From Georgenia faecalis (GTDB lineage Bacteria; Actinomycetota; Actinomycetes; Actinomycetales; Actinomycetaceae), in NCBI RefSeq assembly GCF_003710105.1, contig NZ_CP033325.1, positions 62,001-126,000 of the forward strand: DNA of 64,000 nt, in the 5' to 3' direction. The position numbers and the translations under genes are program-made. Positions 1 to 8,454 of the stretch are shown here, piece by piece (the stretch's first letter is position 1; every line of letters begins with the position of its first letter). The notes below the pieces were generated by a model that saw only the letters and a program-made list of their open reading frames with translations, made no database searches and was not told where the DNA came from.

Positions 1-134
1 CCGTCGGCACCCGCGGTGCCCTCGGCGACGGTCTCGGCGTCGGGGTCGGGTGCGTCGTCCGACGGCGCGCACGCGCTGACCAGCAGCAGCGCGGACAGCG
101 CGGCCGCGGACTGGGCGATCGTTCTGCGGTGCAT
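1..134 (-). CDS. Partial lipoprotein, N-terminal 44 residues only
   Basis: Only the start of this gene lies in the window; it runs off the left edge. The visible part is a lipoprotein signal peptide: MHRRTIAQ, a hydrophobic Ala/Leu stretch, then the lipobox LVSAC with the lipidated Cys near residue 20, followed by an acidic linker rich in Asp, Pro and Ala. Its ATG shares one base with the murQ stop codon (TGATG), so it is probably translationally coupled to murQ. In other bacteria murQ neighbours often act in cell-wall recycling (NagZ-type glycosidases, amidases, binding proteins). That makes an exported wall-sugar hydrolase or binding protein plausible, but the catalytic part is not visible and no function can be assigned. 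Confidence 0.75.
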   Translation of the reverse strand, partial: MHRRTIAQSAAALSALLLVSACAPSDDAPDPDAETVAEGTAGAD

Positions 135-1096
135 CAGTGTGTCCCTTCGGGGGATGGGGCGGGGCTTGCGGGGGTAGGGGTGGCGACGTCGACGGCGACG
201 CGGACGACGCCGTCGGCACGCGCGAGGGCCTCACCGGCAGCGCGGGCGTCGACGTCCGCGAGCAGCATGACGAGCGCGACCTTGAGGTCACCGTCGGCGA
301 GGTCGAGGGTGCTCTCGCACTCCTCCCGGGAGCGGCCGGTGGCCTGGTGGAGGATCGTCACGGTCCGCGCGCGCAGCTTCGCGTTCGTGGCCACCATGGA
401 GACCATGAGGTTCGACCACGTGCGTCCGAGGCGGACCATGAGCGCGGTGGAGAAGGTGTGCAGGACGAGCTTCTGAGCGGTCGCCGACTTCATCCGGGTG
501 GACCCGGCCAGGGCCTCGGGGCCGGTGTCGAGGATGATCTCGACGTCGACGCCCTCACGCAGGGCCGAGCGCGGGTTGGACGTCACGAGCGCCGTGAGGG
601 CCCCGACCTCGCGGGCGTGGGCCAGCGCGCCGGCGACGAACGGCGTGCGGCCGGACGCGGCGATCCCGATGACGACGTCGCCCGCGGTGACCTCGGCGAC
701 GTCGGCGGCGCCGGCCTCGGCGTCGTCCTCGACGTTCTCCGCGGCGCGGACGAGGGCAGCCTCGCCGCCGGCGTGGTGGGCGACGACGACGCCCGGCTCG
801 AGGTTGAACGTGGGAAGGAGCTCGGCGGCGTCGATGACGCCGATGCGTCCGCTCGTCCCGGCACCGACGTAATGGATGGCCCCGCCGGCGCGGACCCGCT
901 CCGCGGCGCCGTCGACGAGCCGGGAGAGCTCCGGCAGGACCGAGGCGACGGCGTCGGGGACGAGGCGGTCCTCCGCGTTGATGAGGCGCAGCAGCTCGAG
1001 GGTGGGGACCGTGTCCATGTGGACGGTGCGCTCGTTGCGCTCCTCGGTGGGAGAGTCGACCACCACCCCGTATCGGTGGTCGCTCGGTGCTGACAT
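134..1096 (-). CDS. murQ: N-acetylmuramic acid 6-phosphate etherase MurQ
   Basis: This 320-residue cytoplasmic enzyme cleaves the lactyl ether of MurNAc-6-phosphate to give GlcNAc-6-phosphate and D-lactate during peptidoglycan recycling. The sequence opens with the family signature SPTEERN, then a SIS sugar-isomerase fold: GAGTSGRIG at about residues 78-86, DAAELLPTF with the presumed catalytic Glu at about 92, GIAASGRTPFV at about 144-154, and the GSTRMKSATAQK block. The second of two adjacent ATGs was chosen as start because AGGAGG lies 6 nt upstream of it. The gene is divergent from the RpiR-type regulator, the usual arrangement for MurR control, and is coupled to a downstream lipoprotein gene. 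Identification is firm. Confidence 0.95.
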   Translation of the reverse strand: MSAPSDHRYGVVVDSPTEERNERTVHMDTVPTLELLRLINAEDRLVPDAVASVLPELSRLVDGAAERVRAGGAIHYVGAGTSGRIGVIDAAELLPTFNLEPGVVVAHHAGGEAALVRAAENVEDDAEAGAADVAEVTAGDVVIGIAASGRTPFVAGALAHAREVGALTALVTSNPRSALREGVDVEIILDTGPEALAGSTRMKSATAQKLVLHTFSTALMVRLGRTWSNLMVSMVATNAKLRARTVTILHQATGRSREECESTLDLADGDLKVALVMLLADVDARAAGEALARADGVVRVAVDVATPTPASPAPSPEGTH

Positions 1097-1145
1097 CATC
1101 GGCCTCCTTGACGGCGTCGCCCGGGAATACGAGCGCGCTGGGCAG

Positions 1146-1174
1146 ACGATGCCTGGAATCCGGGTGGATGTCAA
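1146..1174 (-). promoter_or_regulatory. Predicted murQ promoter
   Basis: On the minus strand TTGACA (1174-1169) is separated by 17 nt from CATCGT (1151-1146), about 50 bp upstream of the murQ start. The -35 is a perfect match and the -10 a weak one. Assigned by eye only. Confidence 0.5.
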
Positions 1175-1199
1175 CACTTTTCATCTACGATTGACGACG

Positions 1200-1217
1200 G
1201 CTGAAGAGATTTTCAGC
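1200..1217. promoter_or_regulatory. Candidate MurR/RpiR operator
   Basis: An inverted repeat GCTGAA-N6-TTCAGC lies in the murQ-murR intergenic gap, 35 bp before the regulator start. The hexamer TTTTCA occurs both at 1178-1183 and inside this repeat at 1210-1215. Position and symmetry fit autoregulation by the adjacent SIS-domain regulator. This is inference, with no binding evidence. Confidence 0.4.
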
Positions 1218-1252
1218 GGCACCGGCCATGAGGCCTGACGAGAGGGGACGAC

Positions 1253-2140
1253 ATGGGGGCTGCACCCACGGGCGACGGGGCCGCCGCGGAGCCCGGTCTC
1301 GTCAACCGCGTACGGGCGTCCCTGACGGACCTGCGGCCCGCCGAGCGGCGGGTGGGGGAGGCCGTCGTCGCCGACCCCAGCCTCGTCGCACGGGAGTCGA
1401 TCACCGCGCTCGCCGCCCGCTGCCGCACGTCGGCGCCCACGGTCGTGCGCTTCGCCAAGCGCATGGGCTTCTCGGGCTACCCCGACCTGCGCCTGGCCCT
1501 GGCCATGGCGGCGGGGATCGAGGAGGGGCGCAGCGCTCGCGGCCCGGTCTCCGGCACGCTGGAGCCCTCGGACACGCTCGAGGACCTCGTCGCCAAGATC
1601 GGGTACGCGGACGCCCGAGCCGTGGAGGACACCGTCTCCATGCTCGACGTCGCCCAGCTGGCCCGGGCCGTCGACGCGCTCGCGGAGGCCCGGCACGTCG
1701 ACGTCGTCGGGGTGGGCGCCAGCGGTCTCACCGCCGCCGACCTCTTTCAGAAGCTCGCGCGCCTGGGTATCAACGCCGCCGCGCACGTCGACCGGCACGC
1801 CGCCATGACGGCGATCTCGCTGCGGGGCAAGGGCGACGTCGTCGTCGCCGTCTCCAACTCCGGGGCGACCTCCGACGTGCTCGAGCCGGTCCGGCTCGCC
1901 AACGCCGGCGGGGCGACGACCATCGGCCTGACCAACCACCCCAGCTCCCCGCTCGCCACGCTCGCCCAGGTGGTGCTCGTGACGACGACCCGGGAGACCA
2001 CGTTCCGGACCGGCGCGATGGCCAGCCGCATCGCCCAGCTCACCGTCATCGACTGCCTCTTCGTCGCCGTCGCCATGCGCAACACCGGGGCCACGCGCAA
2101 GGCGCTGGACGCGACGTTCAAGGCGGTCGCCGACCTCTGA
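1253..2140 (+). CDS. MurR/RpiR-family transcriptional regulator
   Basis: This 295-residue DNA-binding protein has an N-terminal RpiR-type helix-turn-helix (about residues 15-80, with LRPAERRVGEAVV and the CRTSAPTVVRFAKRMGF recognition segment) and a C-terminal SIS phosphosugar-binding domain. The SIS domain shows VGVGASGLTAADLF at about 150 and VSNSGATSDVL at about 200. It is divergent from murQ, so its likely effector is MurNAc-6-phosphate or a related sugar phosphate and its likely targets are murQ and itself. The start is supported by GAGGGGACGAC ahead of the ATG. Whether it represses or activates cannot be read from sequence. RpiR family membership is firm; the MurR role rests on context. 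Confidence 0.88.
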   Translation: MGAAPTGDGAAAEPGLVNRVRASLTDLRPAERRVGEAVVADPSLVARESITALAARCRTSAPTVVRFAKRMGFSGYPDLRLALAMAAGIEEGRSARGPVSGTLEPSDTLEDLVAKIGYADARAVEDTVSMLDVAQLARAVDALAEARHVDVVGVGASGLTAADLFQKLARLGINAAAHVDRHAAMTAISLRGKGDVVVAVSNSGATSDVLEPVRLANAGGATTIGLTNHPSSPLATLAQVVLVTTTRETTFRTGAMASRIAQLTVIDCLFVAVAMRNTGATRKALDATFKAVADL

Positions 2141-2175
2141 GCCCCCTCCCCTCTTCTTCCCCGTCCCCTCTCTGG

Positions 2176-2221
2176 TGATCGTGCAGAGATGCCGGCGCCC
2201 CCCGGCGTTTCGGCATGATCA
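2176..2221. repeat. Imperfect palindrome related to the 23,479 repeat
   Basis: The left arm TGATCGTGCAGAGATGCCGG and the reverse complement of the right arm (TGATCATGCCGAAACGCCGG) match at about 16 of 20 positions. Both resemble the arm of the perfect palindrome at 23,479-23,528 (TGATCTTGCAGAAACGC). It lies in the 195-bp gap after the regulator gene and may serve as a terminator or be a degenerate copy of a dispersed palindromic repeat. Confidence 0.55.
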
Positions 2222-2335
2222 TGAGGGCGGGGCGACGCGCCCGCCTGGACACCGCCCGGCGCCCTGCGCAAGGGTGGGCGTGCGACGCCCCCTCGACGAC
2301 GAGGACGACTGGCGGGCTCACAGCGAGGAGCGAGG

Positions 2336-3199
2336 ATGAGGATCGCGGGAGCGCCGATCAGCTGGGGTGTGTGCGAGGTGCCCGGGTGGGGGTACCAGAT
2401 GAGCCCCGCGCGGGTGCTCGCGGAGATGGCCGCGGTGGGCCTGGAGGCGACCGAGGTCGGACCACGCGGCTGGCTGCCCGAGGAGCCGGCCGAGCGGGCA
2501 CAGACCCTGTTCCCGTACGGCCTCGACGTCGTCGGCGCGTTCGTGCCCGTCGTCCTCCACGACCCGGACCACGACCCCGTCCCCGAGGTGGAGCGCGAGC
2601 TGATGAACTTCGAGGCTGCCGGCGGGGACGTCCTCGTCCTCGCGGCCGCCTCCGGCCTCGTCGGCTACGACGAGCGCCCGGTGCTCGACGAGCGGGGGTG
2701 GCGCACGCTCCTGCGCAACCTCGACCGGATCACCGGCCTCGCCGCGGTCCAGGGCGTGCGGACCACGCTGCACCCGCACGTCGGCACCATGGTCGAGAAC
2801 GGCGAGGAGGTGCGGCGGGTGCTCGAGGACTCGGTGGTAGGGCTGTGCCTCGACACCGGGCACCTCCTCATCGGCGGGACGGACCCCGTCGCGCTCGTCC
2901 GGAGGCATGCCGACCGGGTCAACCACGTCCACGCCAAGGACGTGCGCGCCGACCTGGCCGCGCGGGTCCGCGCCGGCGAGCTCACCTACACCGACGCCGT
3001 CCGGGCCGGCATCTACGTCCCGCTGGGGGAGGGGGACGTCGACTTCGCGGCGATCGTCGCCGACCTCGGGGAGGCGGAGTTCGACGGGTGGTTCGTCCTC
3101 GAGCAGGACACGGTCCTCGCCGGGGAGCCGGTCGACGAGGGCCCGGTGGCGCAGGTCCGCGCTTCGCTCGCCTACCTGCGCGGGCTGGCCGGCGCCTGA
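2336..3199 (+). CDS. Sugar phosphate isomerase/epimerase, IolE/MocC-like TIM barrel
   Basis: This 287-residue protein belongs to the AP-endonuclease-2/xylose-isomerase-like TIM-barrel superfamily and most resembles inosose dehydratases (IolE). Visible signatures are APISWGVCEVPGWG at the N-terminus, TLHPHVGT, CLDTGHL, HVHAKDV and PLGEGDVDF, and a final LEQD. These supply the Glu, Asp and His metal ligands expected at the barrel mouth. IolE members dehydrate 2-keto-myo-inositol, but relatives act on other keto-sugars, so the substrate is uncertain. The start is backed by GAGGAG and AGG just upstream of the ATG. It faces the convergent GH4 gene with an 10-bp gap, and no other inositol genes are present. 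Confidence 0.8.
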   Translation: MRIAGAPISWGVCEVPGWGYQMSPARVLAEMAAVGLEATEVGPRGWLPEEPAERAQTLFPYGLDVVGAFVPVVLHDPDHDPVPEVERELMNFEAAGGDVLVLAAASGLVGYDERPVLDERGWRTLLRNLDRITGLAAVQGVRTTLHPHVGTMVENGEEVRRVLEDSVVGLCLDTGHLLIGGTDPVALVRRHADRVNHVHAKDVRADLAARVRAGELTYTDAVRAGIYVPLGEGDVDFAAIVADLGEAEFDGWFVLEQDTVLAGEPVDEGPVAQVRASLAYLRGLAGA

Positions 3200-3209
3200 C
3201 CCCGCCCCC

Positions 3210-4574
3210 TCAGTCGAACGCCGCCGCGACGCCGGGGATGTGCTGGCGGTAGTCCTCGAGCAGGCGCCGGCCGACGGCGATCGAGTCGACGAGCGGGTGG
3301 GAGGCGAACGCCCGCCACGCGAGCTCGGCGGAGCGCTCCGCCGACGCGCGCAGGATGAGCTGCTCGCACGCCTTGACCTGCAGGAGGAGCCCGGCCATCT
3401 CGCTGGGCAGCGGCGCCACGCGGCGCGGGTGGACGCCGTACCGGTCGACGGTGCACGGCACCTCGAGGACGGCGTCGGCCGGGAGCTGCGGGACCAGGAG
3501 GTCACCGCCTGCCGCGTCGTTGCCGACGTCGAGGATCATCGCCGCCCCCGAGCCGGCGCCCGTGACGAGGGCGGTCATGAGGTCGAGCGCCACCTGCTGG
3601 TAGCCGCCGCCCTCGACGTCCTCGGCGCGGCGGCCGAAGCGCTCCTCCTCCGCGCGCGACTCACCCATGTAGCTCGACTCGCGCTCGTGACGCGCGCGGT
3701 CCCACGCCTCGAGGGAGTGCGCCGGGTCCGCGGCGGCCGTGGCGTAGAAGGCGTTCTGCTGGGCGTCGAGGTACTCCCCGCGGGTCGGGCCGCCGCCGCT
3801 GATCCGGGCGACGGCCTCCCGGTTGAAGTAGTAGTAGAAGAGGTACTCGTTGGGCAGGGCGCCGATGGCGCGGACCCAGTCGAACCCCACGAGGCGGGCC
3901 TCCTCGATGCCGTCGAGGAGCTCGTCGTCGGCGAGGAGGTCCGGCAGCACATCGCGGCCGTCGACGGTGAGGGTGCGTAGCCAGCCGAGGTGGTTGAGCC
4001 CGACGTAGTCGAAGTCGACGTCGCGGGGGTCGCGGCCGAGGACGCGGGCCACCCGGCGGACCAGGCCGATCGGGGTGTCGCAGATGCCGATGACCCGGTC
4101 CCCGAGAATCGCGCGCATCGCCTCGGTGATGATGCCGGCGGGGTTGGTGAAGTTGATGACCCACGCCTGCGGCGCGACGGCGCGGATCCGCTCGGCGAGC
4201 GCCCGGGCGTGGGGCAGCGTGCGCAGCGCGTAGGCGAGCCCGCCGGGGCCGATGGTCTCCTGGCCGAGGACGCCGAGCGCCAGCGCGACGCGCTCGTCCT
4301 GGATGCGCCCCGCCGTGCCGCCGATCCGGATGGCGGAGAAGACGAAGTCCGACCCGCGCAGCGCGGCGTCGAGGTCACCCGTCGCGGTGATGGTGGGCGG
4401 GTGGCTCAGGGCGGGCGTGAGCTGGTCGAGGACCGCCGCCATGACGCCCAGGCGCTCGGCCGAGGTGTCGTACAGGCTGATCTCGTCCACCCGGATCCCG
4501 GCGTCGGCGGAGGAGACGGCCTCGACGATCTGCGGCACGCGGAACCCGCCGCCGCCGATGATGGTGAGCTTCAC
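3210..4574 (-). CDS. Family 4 glycosidase (NAD- and metal-dependent), 6-phospho-glycosidase-like
   Basis: This 454-residue GH4 enzyme would hydrolyse a glycoside or phospho-glycoside by the family's redox-elimination mechanism, using NAD+ and Mn2+. The N-terminus MKLTIIGGGG is the dinucleotide-binding loop. QETIGPGG (about 105-112), INFTNPAGIITEA (140-152), GICDTP with metal-ligand Cys165, GLNHLGW with ligand His195, and a Tyr cluster near 244-249 match the family active site. A GTG start was chosen because GGAGG lies 10 nt upstream and because the next residues begin the Rossmann fold directly. It diverges from a PfkB kinase and sits beside a sugar importer. Whether it prefers alpha or beta phospho-glucosides is not decided by what I can see. 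Confidence 0.9.
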   Translation of the reverse strand: MKLTIIGGGGFRVPQIVEAVSSADAGIRVDEISLYDTSAERLGVMAAVLDQLTPALSHPPTITATGDLDAALRGSDFVFSAIRIGGTAGRIQDERVALALGVLGQETIGPGGLAYALRTLPHARALAERIRAVAPQAWVINFTNPAGIITEAMRAILGDRVIGICDTPIGLVRRVARVLGRDPRDVDFDYVGLNHLGWLRTLTVDGRDVLPDLLADDELLDGIEEARLVGFDWVRAIGALPNEYLFYYYFNREAVARISGGGPTRGEYLDAQQNAFYATAAADPAHSLEAWDRARHERESSYMGESRAEEERFGRRAEDVEGGGYQQVALDLMTALVTGAGSGAAMILDVGNDAAGGDLLVPQLPADAVLEVPCTVDRYGVHPRRVAPLPSEMAGLLLQVKACEQLILRASAERSAELAWRAFASHPLVDSIAVGRRLLEDYRQHIPGVAAAFD

Positions 4575-4619
4575 GCGAGAAGAACCTCCGGGTCGTGGGG
4601 CGGGCGGGTCGTGCGGCCG

Positions 4620-4633
4620 CGGCACGAGTGCCG
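4620..4633. promoter_or_regulatory. Palindrome in the GH4/kinase divergent gap
   Basis: CGGCAC-GA-GTGCCG is a perfect 6-bp-arm palindrome about 45 bp upstream of the GH4 start and just downstream of a possible minus-strand -10 (TAGGGT, 4657-4652). It could be an operator; no dedicated regulator is adjacent. Confidence 0.3.
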
Positions 4634-4758
4634 TGGTCGTCGATGACGTCGACCCTATGGGAGGTGCGACGGGCCACGCCTGGTCACACCGGTGCCCACG
4701 AGCAACGACGGAGCCGGGAACGCCCGGGGACCGCCCGGGCGCCCCGCCGTCGGCGATG

Positions 4759-4787
4759 TCCACAAGCGGGACAGAAGTGGGCATACT
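4759..4787 (+). promoter_or_regulatory. Possible promoter of the PfkB kinase and ABC operon
   Basis: TCCACA (4759-4764), 17 nt, CATACT (4782-4787) lies about 40 bp upstream of the kinase GTG. Both hexamers match consensus only in part. Confidence 0.35.
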
Positions 4788-4825
4788 GGCGGCTGTCCGG
4801 CACCATCCACGACCGCGGAGGACCC

Positions 4826-6013
4826 GTGAGCACACGCGGCGAGAACGACTGGCCGCTGCCCGCGATGGACACCGCCGCCCGTCCGGACACCGGGCCGGCT
4901 CCCGGTTCGCCCGCCGAGGGTCACGCGGACGCCAGCGCGGCCGCCAGCGCGGACGGCACCGCCGCCGCACCGCAGCTCGACGTGTTCCTCTCCGGCCCAC
5001 TGTTCCTCGACATCATCTTCTCCGGCCTGCCCAGCGACCCGCGCCCCGGCACCGAGGTGTGGGCCGCCGGGATGGGCTCGCTGCCGGGCGGCATCGCCAA
5101 CCTCGCCGTCGCGACCAGCCGGCTCGGCCTGACGACGGGCCTGGCCGCGGGGTTCGGTGGCGACGTCTACGGCCAGTGGTGCTGGCAGCTGCTCGCCGAG
5201 GAGGGCATCGACCTGCGGTGGTCCACCCGCCTGCGCGGCCAGCACACCTCCGTCACGGCGTCCTTCGCCTACGGCGATGACCGGTCCATGGTGACCCACG
5301 GCCACGACCTGCCCATGACGGTCGACGAGCTCATCGGCGACCCGCCGGCGACCCGCGCCGTCATCACCGATCTCGGCGGCCACCGGGCGGAGGAGCAGTG
5401 GTGGCGTCGCGCCGCCGAGCGGGGGGCGCTGGTCTTCGCCGACGTCGGCTGGGACCCCACGGGTGTCTGGGACCGCGCCGCCCTCGAGCCCCTACGGCAG
5501 TGCCACGCGTTCCTGCCCAACGAGGTCGAGGCCATGGCCTACACCCGCACCGACGACCCTCGCGCCGCGCTGAGCGTCCTGGCGGAGCTGGCGCCCGTCG
5601 TCGTCGTCACGCGGGGGCCCCGCGGGGCGATCGCCGTCGACAGCCTCACCGGGGAGGAGGCGGAGGTGCCCTCGCTCGCCGTCGACGCCATCGACCCCAC
5701 GGGCGCGGGCGACGTCTTCGCGGCCTCCTTCGCCAGCGGCACCCTGTGGGGCTGGCCGCTGGCCGAGCGGATGGCGTTCGCTGCCCTGTGCTCCTCCCTC
5801 GCCGTCCAGCAGTTCGGCGGCTCCCTCGCCGCCCCCGGGATGGGGGACATCCACGACTGGTGGGCGCGCGTGGCGGCGGCCGCCGACGGCGGTGACCCCC
5901 GTGCGGCGGAGCTGCGCGCCCGGTACCGCTTCCTCGACGAGGCGCTGCCGGCCCGCCCGGCCGGCGCCGCCCGCCGCGCCGAGGCGACGTTCGCGCTGGA
6001 CGCCGATCTGTGA
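4826..6013 (+). CDS. PfkB-family carbohydrate kinase
   Basis: This 395-residue predicted ATP-dependent sugar kinase has the first PfkB signature around LPGGIANLAVATSRLG (residues 86-101) and the second at DPTGAGDVFAASF (from about 290). Asp296 in the latter is the expected catalytic base. The first 50 residues are a low-complexity Ala/Asp/Pro leader. The GTG at 4826 was chosen because GGAGG ends 4 nt upstream; an ATG at 4865 is an alternative and would drop 13 residues. It sits upstream of a sugar ABC importer and divergent from a GH4 glycosidase, suggesting it phosphorylates the imported or released sugar. The substrate is unknown. Its stop codon lies inside a 19-bp tandem duplication. Confidence 0.85.
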   Translation: MSTRGENDWPLPAMDTAARPDTGPAPGSPAEGHADASAAASADGTAAAPQLDVFLSGPLFLDIIFSGLPSDPRPGTEVWAAGMGSLPGGIANLAVATSRLGLTTGLAAGFGGDVYGQWCWQLLAEEGIDLRWSTRLRGQHTSVTASFAYGDDRSMVTHGHDLPMTVDELIGDPPATRAVITDLGGHRAEEQWWRRAAERGALVFADVGWDPTGVWDRAALEPLRQCHAFLPNEVEAMAYTRTDDPRAALSVLAELAPVVVVTRGPRGAIAVDSLTGEEAEVPSLAVDAIDPTGAGDVFAASFASGTLWGWPLAERMAFAALCSSLAVQQFGGSLAAPGMGDIHDWWARVAAAADGGDPRAAELRARYRFLDEALPARPAGAARRAEATFALDADL

Positions 6014-6039
6014 CGCGCGCGCCGATCTGTGACGCGCGG
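6002..6039. repeat. 19-bp tandem duplication across the kinase stop codon
   Basis: The unit GCCGATCTGTGACGCGCGC (6002-6020) is followed directly by a copy with one mismatch (6021-6039). The first copy contains the real TGA stop (6011-6013); the second places another TGA 19 bp on, in the +1 frame. Confidence 0.85.
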
Positions 6040-6110
6040 GGCGGGCGCAGCAGCACAATGAGTACCGGCCGGGCGTTCGCGCAGTGTCGCCCATCACAGG
6101 AGGAACGACC

Positions 6111-7490
6111 ATGAACCCATCACCACGCCGCACGAGGATCGCCGCAGGGACCATCGCCATCGCCGCGCTGGCACTCGCGGCCTGCACCCCCGGGTCGGGC
6201 GACGGCGGGGAGACCGACGACGCCACGTCCGCGCCGAGCGGCGAGGTGAGCACCGACGTCGCCGCGATGGGCGAGCAGACCCTCGTCGTGTGGGACCAGG
6301 AGGTCCGCGGCGGGCAGGCCGAGCAGATGGAGCGCCTCAACGAGGCGTTCGAGGCCGAGTACGAGAACGTCAGCATCGACCGCGTCACCCAGTCCAACGA
6401 CGACCTCACGGCGACCCTGCGCCTGGCGCTCACGGGCGACGACGCCCCGGACGTCACGCAGGCGAACAACTCGCGCTCGCAGATGGGCCAGTTCGTCAGC
6501 GCCGGCCAGATCATCTCGCTCGACCCCTACGCCGAGGCCTACGGCTGGGCCGACCGGTTCTCCGAGTCCGTCCTGCAGAACACCAGCTACAGCGCCGACG
6601 GCGTGACGTTCGGCGAGGGGGAGCTCTTCGGGCTCCCGCAGGTCGGCGAGGTCGTCGGCGTCTACTACTCCAAGGCCAAGCTCGACGAGCTCGGGCTCGA
6701 GGTGCCGCAGACCTGGGCGGACTTCGAGGAGCAGCTCGGCACGATCGCTGAGGCCGGGGAGACGCCCCTGGTCCTCGGCAACCTCGACCAGTGGCCGGCG
6801 CTCCACGTCTTCGGCCCGGTGCAGGGCGCGTTCGTCGACCCCGAGGAGGTCCGCGCCCTCGGCTTCGGCAACGCCGGCGCCAGCTGGACCACCGAGGAGA
6901 ACCTCGAGGCCGCGACGACCATCGCGGACTGGGCCGAGGCCGGCTACTTCAACGAGGGCTTCAACGGCGCCGACTACGACGCCGTGTGGCAGTCCTTCAC
7001 CGAGGGCACGGGCGTGTACCTCATCGGCGGGTCCTGGCTCGCCGCGGACATCGAGGCCGCGATGGGCGAGGACGTCGGCTTCTTCGCCCCGCCGCCGGTG
7101 GAGGAGGGCGCCGGCCGCGTGACCACGGGGGGCATCGGCATCCCGTTCGCCATCACCTCCCAGGCCGAGAACCCCGACCTGGCCGCCGCGTACATCGACT
7201 TCATCACCAGCGAGGAGGCCATGGCGATCCTCGCCGAGACGGGCAACATGCCGGTCGTCGAGACCGCCGACCACATGCCGGAGGCCGGCCTGCAGGCGGA
7301 CATCTACGGCGCCTACGCCGACGTCACGGAGAACGGTGCGCTCCTGCCCTACCTCGACTGGGCGACGCCCACGATGGGGGACACCCTCGGGCAGGCCCTC
7401 CAGGGTCTCCTCGACGGCCAGATCGACGCGCAGCAGTTCGCCGACACGGTCGAGACGGACTATGCCGAGTTCGTTGCCGCCAACGAGTGA
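6111..7490 (+). CDS. ABC transporter extracellular sugar-binding lipoprotein
   Basis: This 459-residue family 1 extracellular solute-binding protein has a lipoprotein signal peptide with lipobox ALAAC and Cys25 as the anchored residue. A Gly/Asp/Ser linker follows, then the mature domain beginning with TLVVWDQEVRGGQAEQMERLNEAFE, the usual first strand and helix of MalE-type proteins. AGGAGG is 7 nt upstream of the ATG. It is followed by two MalF/MalG-type permease genes and no ATPase, so energy must come from a shared ATPase encoded elsewhere (MsiK-like), as is common in actinobacteria. The substrate is probably a mono- or oligosaccharide related to the adjacent GH4 and kinase; exactly which cannot be read from sequence. 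Confidence 0.92.
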   Translation: MNPSPRRTRIAAGTIAIAALALAACTPGSGDGGETDDATSAPSGEVSTDVAAMGEQTLVVWDQEVRGGQAEQMERLNEAFEAEYENVSIDRVTQSNDDLTATLRLALTGDDAPDVTQANNSRSQMGQFVSAGQIISLDPYAEAYGWADRFSESVLQNTSYSADGVTFGEGELFGLPQVGEVVGVYYSKAKLDELGLEVPQTWADFEEQLGTIAEAGETPLVLGNLDQWPALHVFGPVQGAFVDPEEVRALGFGNAGASWTTEENLEAATTIADWAEAGYFNEGFNGADYDAVWQSFTEGTGVYLIGGSWLAADIEAAMGEDVGFFAPPPVEEGAGRVTTGGIGIPFAITSQAENPDLAAAYIDFITSEEAMAILAETGNMPVVETADHMPEAGLQADIYGAYADVTENGALLPYLDWATPTMGDTLGQALQGLLDGQIDAQQFADTVETDYAEFVAANE

Positions 7491-8454
7491 CGAACCGGTG
7501 CGGGGCGGCGTCGCCAGCCCCGCACCGGGCTCGTCCCCGACCGGGATCGCGCCATCGGCGCCCCGATCGAGGACCGCTCGTTCGCGTCGTCGCCGCGGGG
7601 GCGGGTGGGCGCCGTACGGCTTCCTCCTGCCCGGCTTCGTCGTCTACGCCGTCTTCCTCCTCTACCCCCTCGGCCGGGCCGTCCAGATCTCCCTGTACGA
7701 CTGGGACGGGCTGTCGCTGGCGACCTTCGTGGGCCTGGCCAACTACGCCGACGTCGTCACCGACCCGGCCCTGCGCGACGCCTTCGCGCACGCCCTCGTC
7801 CTCATCTTCTTCTTCTCCGTCCTCCCGCTCGGGATCGGCCTCGTCCTCGCCGCGCTGCTCACCCGCGCGCGCGTGCGCGGCATGGCGTTCTTCCGCACCG
7901 TCGTCTTCCTGCCGCAGGTCATCGCGATGGTCGTCGTCGCGGTGGCGTGGCGGCAGATCTACGCCCCCGACGGGCAGCTCAACACCGCGCTGCGCGCCGT
8001 CGGCCTCGACGCGTTGACCCGGACCTGGCTGGGTGACTACACGCTCACCCTGCCCGCCGTCGGGTTCATCGGGACCTGGGTCTCCACCGGCCTGGTCACC
8101 GTGCTCCTCATGGCCGGGATGGCCCGCATCCCCGGCGAGCTCTACGAGGCCGCGACGCTCGACGGCGCCGGCCCGGTGCGGACGTTCCTGTCCATCACGG
8201 TGCCCTCGGTCCGGGCGGAGGTCGTCGTCGCCCTCACCCTGACGATCATCGCCGCGCTCAAGACGTTCGACCTCATCTACGTCACCACGTCCGGCGGACC
8301 GGGGACGTCGACGACGGTGCCGAGCTACGAGGTCTACCGCCGGGCGTTCGAGCTCGGCGAGGTGGGGTCGGCGGCGGCGGTCGCCGTCGTCCTCACCGCC
8401 CTCATCTTCCTCATCAACGTGGGGGTCAACCGGATCGGGGAGCGTGAGCGATGA
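7462..8454 (+). CDS. ABC transporter permease, MalF type
   Basis: This predicted 330-residue inner-membrane permease of a CUT1-type sugar importer has a basic, Ser/Pro-rich cytoplasmic N-terminus ending in an Arg cluster. About six transmembrane segments follow from WAPYGFLLPGFVVYAVFLLYP onward. The EAA loop GELYEAATLDGAGP that contacts the ATPase is intact. The start is uncertain: ATG at 7462 overlaps the binding-protein gene by 29 bp, while GTG at 7498 would begin 8 bp after its stop; neither has a strong ribosome-binding site. The next permease overlaps its stop by 4 bp, so the three genes form one operon. Confidence 0.9.
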   Translation: MPSSLPPTSDEPVRGGVASPAPGSSPTGIAPSAPRSRTARSRRRRGGGWAPYGFLLPGFVVYAVFLLYPLGRAVQISLYDWDGLSLATFVGLANYADVVTDPALRDAFAHALVLIFFFSVLPLGIGLVLAALLTRARVRGMAFFRTVVFLPQVIAMVVVAVAWRQIYAPDGQLNTALRAVGLDALTRTWLGDYTLTLPAVGFIGTWVSTGLVTVLLMAGMARIPGELYEAATLDGAGPVRTFLSITVPSVRAEVVVALTLTIIAALKTFDLIYVTTSGGPGTSTTVPSYEVYRRAFELGEVGSAAAVAVVLTALIFLINVGVNRIGERER

